From Roseimaritima ulvae (GTDB lineage: Bacteria > Planctomycetota > Planctomycetia > Pirellulales > Pirellulaceae), in NCBI RefSeq assembly GCF_008065135.1, contig NZ_CP042914.1:2356001-2420000 (forward strand): 64,000 nt of DNA, in the 5' to 3' direction. Positions 26,026-33,991 of this stretch are shown one piece after another; the first letter of the stretch is position 1; each line of letters starts with the position of its first letter. Made by a program: the position numbers and the translations under genes. The notes beneath the pieces are model-generated. The model was not told the origin of the DNA. It saw only the letters and a program-made list of their open reading frames with translations, and did no database searches.

Positions 26026-27581
26026 GCGTTTTTTAGTAGCTGTTGGAAGGCGGGGGTGGCGAAGTCTTTGACGTGCCCCAGGGAGGTGTAGAACGATCGC
26101 CCTCCGTCGGCTCGTTTGAAGGTCCAAGCCACCGGTTCGGAGGGCTTGCCCTGCACGCTGCCGGTTAGCAAAACGTTTGCCCCCGGCTGCAGCGGCGCGA
26201 CGCGGTACAGCGATCCGCCGGCCGGAAACGTCGTGGGCTCAACGCCTTCCAAAATCGGATGCGACTTGGCTGTTTCCACGACTTGCACCGTGGTTTGCAT
26301 TTGGTTGCCGTAGTGATTCGTATAATTGCCGCCAAAGACCTCCGCGTCCCATTCCGGCCAGTTCACGTGGCCCTCCGGTGCGGGTTTGTTACGCAAGGTA
26401 AAAGCGTGATTCGCCGTGCGGATGCCCAACACGGGCTTGCCGGCAGCGACATAGTCTTGAACGACCTTCAACGCTTCGGGCGTCAGCGCGCGGCGGCGAA
26501 CCGAGACCAGCAAAGCGTCCGCTTGGGCGATGCGTTCGATGCCCGGAAACGCGTTGCCGTCGCTGGCGCTGGCGTGAATGATATCGACTTGGTAGTCCTT
26601 TCCCAGGTGCTCGATGGCAAACGGAGGCAGCGTGGTGTGGGTGAAGTACTCGCTTTCGCCGATCAACATCGCCACGCGTTTTCGTTTGTCATTTTTAAAT
26701 CGGAACGGCTGGCCCCCGAGGATCTGGTCGCTGCTGATCGTCGGGCAGACGTAGCGTTCGATGTGATCGATGATCAGGTCGGTGCCGGTGAAGTGGCTGA
26801 CGTAAGGTTTTGACGCGGGGTTGTACATAGTGTCGGTCAGGTCGCGAACCAGCACCACGTTCTTGCCCGCCGCCGCCATCCGCCGCAGACCAAATGGACG
26901 GCCCAACACACACATGTTGGTGTGCACGCCGGTCAGGATCACGTTGTCGATCTTTTTGTCGGCCAGGATGTTCCAGATTTCGACGCCCGAGTCGCTGATG
27001 TAATCACGCTTCTGGTCGATTGCGATAGCGTCCATCTGCCGCTTCCACGGCTGACGCGGATTCAGGCCCCGGCGGACCAGTTCTTGCTCCCAAGCCGCAT
27101 GTTCCTCCGGCGTATCGTCTTCGCCGCCGTCGCTTTGGTCGATCGGATACACGCCCCGCTGTTCACTGGGGATTTGATGACACCACTCCGCGATCTTTTC
27201 GGGATGCGAATCCGCGGCCGGCGCCTCGATCGCTCGTTGTCGCGCCGGGGTGTCGGCGTAGGCGGCCATGCAACTACTGGGGGCGTGAATCACGGTCACG
27301 CCGGCGGCTCGCAATTTTTCCAGCAGGGCGTTCAAGCGTGGGGCCATTTCCGTGCCCCGCTGGACGGCTCGGTAGCAATGATGCGCGTCCCACATGTCGC
27401 ACACGATCACAGCCGTGTCGCCGCTCTGCCAGGTTTCGCTGCGCTGCAGACGATGAAATAAACCGCTATCCGCCTCAGTTTCGACTTGATGTTGCAGTGA
27501 CAGCGGCGGCAGTTGGTCTTGGGCGTGAATCCAACCAGCAAACAGAACGGTCAGCAGGGTGATCTCAAGCAATCGTCGCAC
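25992..27581 (-). CDS. Secreted isochorismatase-like hydrolase fused to ThuA-like domain
   Basis: The protein has 529 residues. A GTG start at 27581 (MRRLLEITLLTVLFAGWIHA) has GAGG six bases upstream and gives a clean signal peptide; a TTG at 27599 is the alternative. Residues ~50-285 are an isochorismatase/cysteine-hydrolase domain: VIVCDMWDAHHC with the Asp, and TGVHTNMCVLG with the nucleophile Cys. Residues ~300-529 resemble ThuA-type (trehalose utilisation, glutamine-amidotransferase-like) domains: VAMLIGESEYFTHTTLPPF, HAFTLR, EVFGGNYTNHYG, and FYTSLGHVKDFATPAFQQLL near the end. The last eight codons are formed by a hairpin repeat. Substrate unknown. Confidence 0.85.
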   Translation of the reverse strand: MRRLLEITLLTVLFAGWIHAQDQLPPLSLQHQVETEADSGLFHRLQRSETWQSGDTAVIVCDMWDAHHCYRAVQRGTEMAPRLNALLEKLRAAGVTVIHAPSSCMAAYADTPARQRAIEAPAADSHPEKIAEWCHQIPSEQRGVYPIDQSDGGEDDTPEEHAAWEQELVRRGLNPRQPWKRQMDAIAIDQKRDYISDSGVEIWNILADKKIDNVILTGVHTNMCVLGRPFGLRRMAAAGKNVVLVRDLTDTMYNPASKPYVSHFTGTDLIIDHIERYVCPTISSDQILGGQPFRFKNDKRKRVAMLIGESEYFTHTTLPPFAIEHLGKDYQVDIIHASASDGNAFPGIERIAQADALLVSVRRRALTPEALKVVQDYVAAGKPVLGIRTANHAFTLRNKPAPEGHVNWPEWDAEVFGGNYTNHYGNQMQTTVQVVETAKSHPILEGVEPTTFPAGGSLYRVAPLQPGANVLLTGSVQGKPSEPVAWTFKRADGGRSFYTSLGHVKDFATPAFQQLLKNAIEWSLFAPRT

Positions 27582-27613
27582 GATGGGCCTCGGCAGCAAG
27601 CGTAGAAAGGAGC

Positions 27614-27626
27614 GGGGGGGGGGGGG
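27614..27626. repeat. G13 homopolymer between divergent genes
   Basis: A run of 13 G lies 32 bp upstream of the isochorismatase-ThuA start and 83 bp upstream of the creatininase-family start. Runs of this length slip during replication and could alter promoter or leader spacing. Its length may also be affected by sequencing error. Confidence 0.85.
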
Positions 27627-27709
27627 TGCTATTGTAGCATGCCGGCCGCGGCGTCACACTTTGCTAGAAGCCTCCCCTAAATCCTGCCCTCCATCGCCGT
27701 GCCTCCACC

Positions 27710-28495
27710 ATGACCAATCGCCCCTGGCTGCTTGAAGAAGCAACGCTCGAAGCTGTCCGGTCCGCCGACTACCAAGTGGCGGTGCTGCCGTTGGGCGCGA
27801 CCGAGCCACACAACACGCACCTGCCCTACGGTACCGATACCTTTGAAGCGCAAGCGATCGGCAAAGCCGTATGCCGACGCGCCCATGAGTTGGGGGCTCG
27901 CGTGGTGTTGTTGCCGACGATTCCCTACGGCACCGAAACGAACATGCGGAAGTTGCCGCTGGCGATGAATCTACAGCCGAGCACCGTGTTCACCGTTTTA
28001 AAAGATCTGATTGATTCGCTGACCGGCAGCGGGATCCGTAAAGTGCTGTTGCTAAACAGCCACGGAGGGAACGACCTGAAACCCTTCCTGAGGGAGATCG
28101 CCGGACACACCGAAGCTCAGCTGTTTCTGTGTGACTGGTTTCGCATGGTGGGAGACCGCTACGCCGAGATTTTTGACGTACCGGAAGACCACGCCGGTGA
28201 GATGGAAACGTCGCTGGGGCTGGCCTATTTTTCCGATTTGGTCGTGACCGATTCCGATGGACGGCTAAGAGCGGACGACGGAGCCGTGCGAGCGACGCGG
28301 TTCACGGCGGTGAACGAAAAATGGGTATCGATCACCCGTCCCTGGCATTTGCTGACCACCCAGTCCGGTTCCGGAAATCCTCACGCGGCGACGGCCGAAA
28401 AAGGCAGGCAAGTGATGGAGCTGATCGTGGAACGCTTGGCGCCCTTCCTGTTGGAATTGTCCGACAGCGAATTGGACGCGGACTTTCCCTTCTAG
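27710..28495 (+). CDS. Creatininase-family hydrolase
   Basis: The protein has 261 residues, the normal length for this family of metal-dependent amidohydrolases (creatininase, some F420 and mycofactocin peptidases). Metal-binding segments: LPLGATEPHNTHLPYGTDT near 27-45, LLNSHGGND near 117-125, and DHAGEMETSLGL near 163-174. There is no signal peptide, so it is cytosolic. The actual substrate cannot be read; creatinine itself is only one of several possibilities. It ends on a CTAG shared with the stop of the convergent groES-like gene. Confidence 0.9.
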   Translation: MTNRPWLLEEATLEAVRSADYQVAVLPLGATEPHNTHLPYGTDTFEAQAIGKAVCRRAHELGARVVLLPTIPYGTETNMRKLPLAMNLQPSTVFTVLKDLIDSLTGSGIRKVLLLNSHGGNDLKPFLREIAGHTEAQLFLCDWFRMVGDRYAEIFDVPEDHAGEMETSLGLAYFSDLVVTDSDGRLRADDGAVRATRFTAVNEKWVSITRPWHLLTTQSGSGNPHAATAEKGRQVMELIVERLAPFLLELSDSELDADFPF

Positions 28496-28818
28496 TCTTC
28501 ATCCCCACCGGCTTCCCGGCGAAATACGGCCACGACATCTTCAACCGGCACCACAAACAGTTGGTTGTCGTGTTCCAGGTCGACGGGAATTGCATTTTTG
28601 GGATGAAATAAAATCTTGTCGTACTGACGCAGCGGCACGTCTTCGTCGTTCTCGATCTGGGCGCTGATACTGACAATGCGGCCGGTGATGGTAGGGATCT
28701 CGGCCGCGTCGGGCAGGGCGATGCCACCGCGAGTTTCACGTTTGGGTTCATCTTTGCGAACCAGTACCCGCGCTCCAATAGGTTCTACGTATTCCAAGGT
28801 TTTTGCTTTCTTTGCCAT
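28492..28818 (-). CDS. groES: GroES-like co-chaperonin
   Basis: The protein has 108 residues. The start at 28818 (MAKKAKTLEYVEPIGARVLV) gives normal co-chaperonin length. The mobile-loop region is ETRGGIALPDAAE near 32-44, and the beta-barrel strands (GRIVSIS, YDKILFHPKNAIPVDL, LFVVPVEDVVAVF) fit GroES, which caps the GroEL cage during folding. No groEL is adjacent. It is therefore a solitary copy, perhaps a secondary co-chaperonin; planctomycetes often carry several. The stop codon overlaps the creatininase-family gene by four bases. Confidence 0.88.
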   Translation of the reverse strand: MAKKAKTLEYVEPIGARVLVRKDEPKRETRGGIALPDAAEIPTITGRIVSISAQIENDEDVPLRQYDKILFHPKNAIPVDLEHDNQLFVVPVEDVVAVFRREAGGDED

Positions 28819-29228
28819 GAACTGCCAACGCTGTCGGTCAATGTCTTGGGAGGGACGTTTGACCACACTGTCACGGGCCCAACGAGAAAGGCAGCATTCT
28901 AGGGGGCAAAGCGGTGGTTTTGGTAGGCCCGGTAGGCAGCGTAGCTACCGTCGCCAGACGGTGGGGACCGCTGCAAAATTGAACGTCTCGCCCCGCCGAA
29001 TTGTTGCGTTTTGCAGCAGCTCAAACGCCTGACAACGAGGCTGTGGAACCGCTGAGCCGAACCGAGAGGTTGTGACGCAAGTCGTTGTTGGCAAATAACT
29101 TGCGGGTTGTTTTCTGGGGCGTTTCCGGTTTTCTCAAACGCCGAGGCACACCGATTGCATTAAGAGTGACTTCGATTGGCACACGCGAAACACACTCCTA
29201 CTCTACTCTTCTCAACAGGTGGTTCATC
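28819..29228. other. 410-bp intergenic stretch with one GCCA palindrome
   Basis: Between the divergent groES-like gene and the 78-residue gene. One complete GCCA-loop element lies at 28941-28964 (stem CCGTC-GCCA-GACGG). The rest shows no convincing open frame; it must hold promoters for both genes, none of which I can place. Confidence 0.7.
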
Positions 29229-29465
29229 ATGGTCCGTCAGGAAGCAGGTCACGATCTTTTGCCGGGAAAGAAGGACCCCACGCCGGAACAAATCCACGCC
29301 CGCTGCATGGAAGTCCAAAAGACATGGAATCGGCGGACGCGAATGCTGCGGAGCGGCATGACGCGAGCCGAAGTGGATCGACCCTTTCATTGGCGGGTGC
29401 CCCAAGTCATGTTGGCCGATCTGGCGCTCACCGAGGATATGCTCAGCGACCCGCTGACGAACTAA
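29229..29465 (+). CDS. Short hypothetical protein, 78 residues
   Basis: It starts MVRQEAGHDLLPGKKDPTPE and is charged, soluble and without membrane helix or known motif. An ATG at 29229 is chosen because upstream in-frame sequence (from 29085) is low-quality and crosses likely promoter DNA. It is flanked by repeats, with a GCCA palindrome pair beginning 14 bp after its stop. Function unknown; the codon pattern looks like that of neighbouring genes. Confidence 0.6.
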   Translation: MVRQEAGHDLLPGKKDPTPEQIHARCMEVQKTWNRRTRMLRSGMTRAEVDRPFHWRVPQVMLADLALTEDMLSDPLTN

Positions 29466-29478
29466 TTGCTGGCGAGCG

Positions 29479-29542
29479 TAGCTACCGTCGCCAGACGGTG
29501 GACGGCGCAACGGGGGACCACGCTCTGGCGAGCGTAGCTACG
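29479..29542. repeat. Inverted pair of GCCA-loop palindromes
   Basis: A forward copy at 29479-29502 (CCGTC-GCCA-GACGG) and an inverted copy at 29519-29542 (stem CGCTC-GCCA-GAGCG on the minus strand) lie between convergent gene ends (29465 and 29576). Confidence 0.92.
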
Positions 29543-29575
29543 AGCGAGTGAGCTACGAACAAGCCCAGCGACGAC

Positions 29576-30241
29576 TCATGCTTGCAGTTGCCCATCGATC
29601 AGGGTTTGCTGCTTCGCCATCGCCGCGGCCAGCGTGGGGCTGTGCGTGACGGTGACCAGGATGGCGTTTTCATCCTGCTGCAACCGCAACAGCAACTCGG
29701 TGATGGCGTCGGCCGTACGGCGATCCAGATTGCCCGTCGGTTCGTCGGCCAAAATCAAGCTGGGTCGGTTCAGCAGAGCTCGCGCGACGGCCACCCGTTC
29801 GCGTTCGCCGCCCGACAGTTCCCCCGGCAGATGCGTCGCTCGCGAGGCCAGCCCCACGCGCTGCAGCAGGTCCGCCGCCCGCTCCTTGGACTCCGCACTG
29901 GGACGTCCGTTGGCCAAAGCGGGAATCAGCACGTTTTCCAAAACGGTCAGCTGTGGCAACAAATGATGGTCCTGGAAAATGAAACCGATTTGACGGTTGC
30001 GAAATCGGGCCAGTTCGGTTTCCTCTAGCTGGAAGGGATCGACGTCATTTAACTGAACCGTGCCTTCGGTGGGTTCATCCAGCGTACCGAGGATCTGCAG
30101 CAGAGTGCTTTTGCCGGCACCGCTGGGGCCGACGATCGCCAGCGAGTCGCCGGCGGCCAAACGCAGAGAAACGTCGCGAAGCACCTGCAGGGGTTCGCCG
30201 GGAGTGGGGTAAGATTTGGAAATACCAGTAGCAACGAGCAT
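29576..30241 (-). CDS. ABC transporter ATPase, LolD/MacB type
   Basis: The protein has 221 residues. Walker A GPSGAGKST (39-47), Q-loop FIFQDHHLLP near 90, signature LSGGERERVAVARALL near 142, Walker B LILADEPTGNLD near 162 and H-loop VTVTHS near 196. The RQIGFIFQDHHLLPQLTVLENV sequence is typical of the LolD/MacB/FtsE group, which drives lipoprotein release or periplasmic export. No permease gene is adjacent: upstream is the DUF4159 gene, 11 bp away in the same operon. Partner permease unknown. Confidence 0.9.
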   Translation of the reverse strand: MLVATGISKSYPTPGEPLQVLRDVSLRLAAGDSLAIVGPSGAGKSTLLQILGTLDEPTEGTVQLNDVDPFQLEETELARFRNRQIGFIFQDHHLLPQLTVLENVLIPALANGRPSAESKERAADLLQRVGLASRATHLPGELSGGERERVAVARALLNRPSLILADEPTGNLDRRTADAITELLLRLQQDENAILVTVTHSPTLAAAMAKQQTLIDGQLQA

Positions 30242-30252
30242 CGCGGTGGGGC

Positions 30253-31086
30253 TCAGTGAGTCATAGCGTAAGTAACAATGTTGATGCCCATCGGATAGGC
30301 CTTCTTGACCGAATACTCTTCAAAGTACCACGGGTCCTCTCCCTCACGTTCCCAACCGTCTCCCAGGTCGGTGTTGTGACAGATGAAGACCATGATACGG
30401 CCTTCGTCATCATTGATCGATCGGTAGATGGCTCGACTGGTGTCCGAGCCCGGTCGATACTCACCGTGAAAGCCGCCGGGCCCCGCGGCATTGATCGCCG
30501 GCACTTGTGGTTTTTCCTTCAAGTCATATACGCAGTGAAAAATTTCGTGGCTGAGCGGCACTTCGACGGCCGGACGGTCGGGAAACACGCGCTGTAGGTT
30601 TCGGGCCAACTGGGCGTATTCTTCATCGCCCCAGAAATCATCGACCATCAGAAAACCGCCGTTCAGCAGATAGCGGCGGAGAGCGACGATTTCCGCTTCC
30701 GACAACACCATGCCGCCCGGTTCGATGATGTAGATAAACGGATAGTCGAACAATCGGTCATCGGTCAGTTCCAACACGATCGGTTCCGGGTTGACTTTCA
30801 GCGACGTCAATTGCTGCAGCCGTAGCGAAAAGTTCAGGTCGCTGTCACGGAAATCCGTGTCCCAGCCGCCACGGCGGCCATAGGAATCATATTTGATTCG
30901 CACAAAGGTAAACGTGTCGGCCAACATCTGCTGGTCGACCTCCCAGGTGGGCACACCGTTGCGCCCGACATCGCGGTAGTCGCCGCGGTACCGCCATCGT
31001 TGGGCGCTGGCCACCGCGGCCACCAGTCCGATCAGGAGGGTGCAGCCAACAAGCAGATGTTTACGTTTCAGGGTAGCTTGTTTCAT
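30253..31086 (-). CDS. Secreted DUF4159 protein
   Basis: The protein has 277 residues. A signal peptide (LLVGCTLLIGLVAAVASA) is cleaved near residue 28. The mature part matches DUF4159: FTFVRIKYDS near 60, DSDLNFSLRLQQLTSLKVNP, FIYIIEPGGMVLSEAEIVALRRYL, GGFLMVDDFWGDEEY and VPLSHEIFHCVYDL, a flavodoxin/amidotransferase-like layout. Function of the domain is unknown; it is common in planctomycetes and bacteroidetes near aerotolerance-type gene sets. Its start overlaps the stop of the TPR/peptidase gene (four bases), and LolD-like ATPase follows after 11 bp. Confidence 0.88.
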   Translation of the reverse strand: MKQATLKRKHLLVGCTLLIGLVAAVASAQRWRYRGDYRDVGRNGVPTWEVDQQMLADTFTFVRIKYDSYGRRGGWDTDFRDSDLNFSLRLQQLTSLKVNPEPIVLELTDDRLFDYPFIYIIEPGGMVLSEAEIVALRRYLLNGGFLMVDDFWGDEEYAQLARNLQRVFPDRPAVEVPLSHEIFHCVYDLKEKPQVPAINAAGPGGFHGEYRPGSDTSRAIYRSINDDEGRIMVFICHNTDLGDGWEREGEDPWYFEEYSVKKAYPMGINIVTYAMTH

Positions 31087-33602
31087 GGTTGCTCTTCGTT
31101 GTGGAGCGAGATTAGCAACTGATAGGCTTGACGATAACGCGGGGCGTGCTCGAGCGCCAACAGAACCTGACGTTTAGCGGCCTCGGGTTGGTTTAGTTTT
31201 TGCAAGGCGGCCGCCCAGCGGTAATGCAGATCAGCCGGGTCCACGGGCTCCATCAGCGATAGTACGGCCAAGGCCTGCGCCGTGTCTTCGGGCCGGTCCT
31301 GGGCTTCGCCCGCTTCGGCCAAGCGTTGGTGCCCGACCGGCAGCAATGGATTGACGGCCAGGATTTGCTGAGCCATGTCTCGGACCACTTCCCACTCGTC
31401 TTGCTGGGCGGCGATTTCGGCGAGCCGGCGGTAGCTGGGCAGGTCATCGTCGCGTCGTTCTGTCAGCTCCGACAGGTGCTGGCGTTCGGCGTCCAAGTCG
31501 TCGCGTTGGGCGGCCATCCGGGCCCGCAGTTCGGTTGCACATCCAGCCGATGCATCGAGTGGTAACAAGGCATCGAGCCGATCCAGCAACTCTGCCGCCG
31601 GTTTCCAACGTTCGGCCTGCACCGCTGCTTCGGCTGCGGTTTTTAAGGCCCAATAGTTATTCGGGGAATCGGCAAGCAATTCCTGCCACTGCGCGAGCGA
31701 CAGGGGACGCTCGGATTCGGGGCGCTGCCAGTCGGCATCGGGCCCATACTGCTTCGCCAACTCGACAGCGTAGTCGGCAAATTCGCTGTCCAACGCCGCC
31801 AGTGAACCGGCGTGCCGCTGCAGGGCTTCATTGATGGGCATGCCCACGCCCAGGTCGGTCAGCAGGTGATTCAGGGCGTCGATGCCATAGCGATCAACAA
31901 AATACTCCACCACCAACGACGACTCGTAATAAGCAAACTGAACATGCATGGCGCTCTTGGGTTTCAAAAACGCCTCGCTCAATCGGCTCACCGGCGTCAA
32001 GTCTTCACCGAGGATCATTTCACGAAACGCGGGCGTCATGTGTTGGCCCCAGCGGGGATCGCGTTGGCGCTCCTCATAAACAGAAATCCCTTCGCTCAAC
32101 CATCGCGGCATCCGGTTGCGGGTTTTTTCCAGCGTGACCACGTGACAGAATTCATGCCACAGGACGGAACGCCAATTGGCCGGTGCGGGGCCCTGCGAAG
32201 CGGGACTGTTGGCGGTGATCAAACGGCCGAAGCAGACGCCCAGATACCCTTCGCCGCCGGGCAGCCCGAAGGTGCGGATGGCAAAATCGCGTTGCCGCGG
32301 AAAAATCTCGACGATAATCTGTTTCTCGGGCTGGATATCATATTTCTCACACAGCGTGCGTTTGGCCGTCTGCAGCAATTCCATCGCCTGTTGCCCATAC
32401 ACCTCCGCTTCGAAGGGATCCATCCGCAACAAAATGCCGTCCGCTTGCAGGATCTGAAACGAATCCAGCGAGTCATGGAGGGTCATCAAGTTGTAGGCCA
32501 CGATGTTGTAGGGATCGTCCTGCTGGGTTTGATGAGCCAGCTCCCAACCGGCCTCGTCGTCCCCCAGGTGCAACAGGTCTTGAGCCAACTGAAACCGGTA
32601 TTGAGAAGAGGCCGGGCGGAGGGCGAGCGCGCGCCGCTGGTATTCGGCCCCTTCAACGAAACGGTATTTCTGGGAAAGTTTGGTGCCGATCCAGTGATCG
32701 ACATCCGGATTGCTTTCCCAGGTACACAAGGCGGTCGCTCGCAGCAGTTTTTCCACTTCGGGTTTGCCTTCCAGGTTGGCGATCACGGCCAGAAACGCCC
32801 AGGCCTTGGGTTGGTAAGGATTGACCCGAAAAACGTCTCTCAGAATCTGACGTGCCTGCTCGTAGCGTTCGCCATCGATCATCCGTTCGGCTTGTAGCAG
32901 CAGGCTGGGCACGTGACGCGGGTTGCGTTGCAGGGCGGCTTTCAAGGCCGTTTCGGCTTGTTGTGAATCGGTGGGCGCCCAGGCTTGGGCTTTCAGGTAA
33001 TACAGGTACGGATCGTCGGGCTGCAATTGGATCGCGGTGTCGATGGTTTGCGCGGCCAGTTGGAAATCGTTTTTCTGCAACGCTAATTCCGCCGAGGCCA
33101 CGTAGGCGTCGACAAATTTGGGATCGGCCTCGATGGCGGCGTCAAAGAAAATCTCCAAGATCTTGCGTGCGTCTTCGCCTTGGGTAACCAGGTAGCGGCC
33201 GGTGGCCACCATACTCTGCTTGCTCATAAAGCGGCCCAGTGAACGCCGCACCTGTTCGCGGATCCGTACCAGTTCCTGCTCGGCTCGCTCCGTTTCGTTG
33301 TTCATCCGCAATACTTCGATACCTTGCAGTTGCAGAGGAAGAGCGTTGAATGTGAAGCGTTTCGCGGCCGCTTCGTAGGTCGTCAGCGCGTCGGCGTATT
33401 GGCCCGTGGTCAATTGGCAACGGATCAGCAGCATCGGCCAGCGAACGTTCCAGATGCCTTTGTCGACCGCTTTGGCGGCCATCGTCTGACAGCCTTCGTA
33501 GTCTCCCGCGGCGTACAAGGCTTCCGCATCGTCCAGATCCGCCGCAGAGGCAACGCCGGACGAGAGCAGCAGGCAAGAAACCAGGCACATCAGAATCCGC
33601 AT
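31083..33602 (-). CDS. Secreted TPR protein with gluzincin (peptidase MA-like) domain
   Basis: The protein has 839 residues. The start at 33602 (MRILMCLVSCLLLSSGVASA) gives a clean signal peptide. TPR-type helical repeats fill ~25-390 and the C-terminal ~630-839. Between them, WHEFCHVVTLEK carries the zinc HExxH motif and PRWLSEGISVYEE, about 20 residues later, carries the third ligand Glu, as in peptidase MA/gluzincin families. It probably acts on or senses proteins outside the cytoplasm. The ATG touches a GCCA palindrome, with no Shine-Dalgarno before it. It is first in an operon with DUF4159 (ATGA overlap) and the LolD-like ATPase. Confidence 0.88.
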   Translation of the reverse strand: MRILMCLVSCLLLSSGVASAADLDDAEALYAAGDYEGCQTMAAKAVDKGIWNVRWPMLLIRCQLTTGQYADALTTYEAAAKRFTFNALPLQLQGIEVLRMNNETERAEQELVRIREQVRRSLGRFMSKQSMVATGRYLVTQGEDARKILEIFFDAAIEADPKFVDAYVASAELALQKNDFQLAAQTIDTAIQLQPDDPYLYYLKAQAWAPTDSQQAETALKAALQRNPRHVPSLLLQAERMIDGERYEQARQILRDVFRVNPYQPKAWAFLAVIANLEGKPEVEKLLRATALCTWESNPDVDHWIGTKLSQKYRFVEGAEYQRRALALRPASSQYRFQLAQDLLHLGDDEAGWELAHQTQQDDPYNIVAYNLMTLHDSLDSFQILQADGILLRMDPFEAEVYGQQAMELLQTAKRTLCEKYDIQPEKQIIVEIFPRQRDFAIRTFGLPGGEGYLGVCFGRLITANSPASQGPAPANWRSVLWHEFCHVVTLEKTRNRMPRWLSEGISVYEERQRDPRWGQHMTPAFREMILGEDLTPVSRLSEAFLKPKSAMHVQFAYYESSLVVEYFVDRYGIDALNHLLTDLGVGMPINEALQRHAGSLAALDSEFADYAVELAKQYGPDADWQRPESERPLSLAQWQELLADSPNNYWALKTAAEAAVQAERWKPAAELLDRLDALLPLDASAGCATELRARMAAQRDDLDAERQHLSELTERRDDDLPSYRRLAEIAAQQDEWEVVRDMAQQILAVNPLLPVGHQRLAEAGEAQDRPEDTAQALAVLSLMEPVDPADLHYRWAAALQKLNQPEAAKRQVLLALEHAPRYRQAYQLLISLHNEEQP

Positions 33603-33660
33603 GTAGCTACGCTCGCCAGAGCGTGGGAACGGGGCTGGATCCACCGTCTGGCGACGGTTG
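33603..33660. repeat. GCCA palindromes abutting a start codon
   Basis: One full element at 33603-33626 (CGCTC-GCCA-GAGCG) begins at the base immediately upstream of the TPR/peptidase ATG. A decayed inverted copy (CCGTC-GCCA-GACGG core) lies at 33641-33660. Beyond these, 33661-33826 has no gene that I recognise. Confidence 0.88.
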
Positions 33661-33826
33661 CGGCGCGGTGCCGAGGGGCTACCTGGAGTCAACAAAACAC
33701 GTCCTTTCGATAGTCAAGGGGCGACTTTTCGTGTGGCGAGTCCGAACCCTAACAGTGTACAGGACAATGCCACGGCCAAGTGACGGGTGCGAACAAAGGC
33801 TTTCCGGAACGCTTTATACTGGGGGG

Positions 33827-33925
33827 ATGAGACGTCCACGGCCCCACTATTCGATTGCCTGGTTATTGATCTGCACGCTGTTCATTCTGGCCTTCCTCAA
33901 GCCCAGGCCGTTGCACGGGAGATAA
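33827..33925 (+). CDS. Possible 32-residue single-pass membrane peptide
   Basis: An ATG after a G-rich stretch opens a 32-codon frame: Arg-rich N-terminus (MRRPRPHYSIAW), one hydrophobic helix (LLICTLFILAFL) and a basic tail. The positive-hydrophobic-positive layout is that of a small membrane peptide, but the length is so short that chance is possible. It ends at the edge of a hairpin repeat. Confidence 0.3.
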   Translation: MRRPRPHYSIAWLLICTLFILAFLKPRPLHGR

Positions 33926-33985
33926 GGTCATTGTTCGCTCCGCGAACATAACGCCTCTTTCGTTGTTTTCGCGGAGCGTAAAACG
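33926..33985. repeat. GTTCGC-TCC-GCGAAC hairpin repeat, second locus
   Basis: The same element as at 25919-26025: GGTCATT then GTTCGCTCCGCGAAC at 33934-33948, and a partly decayed inverted copy (TTTTCGCGGAGCGTAAAACGACC) at about 33967-33985. It lies 7 bp beyond the stop of the MscK-like gene. Confidence 0.85.
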
Positions 33986-33991
33986 ACCTTG

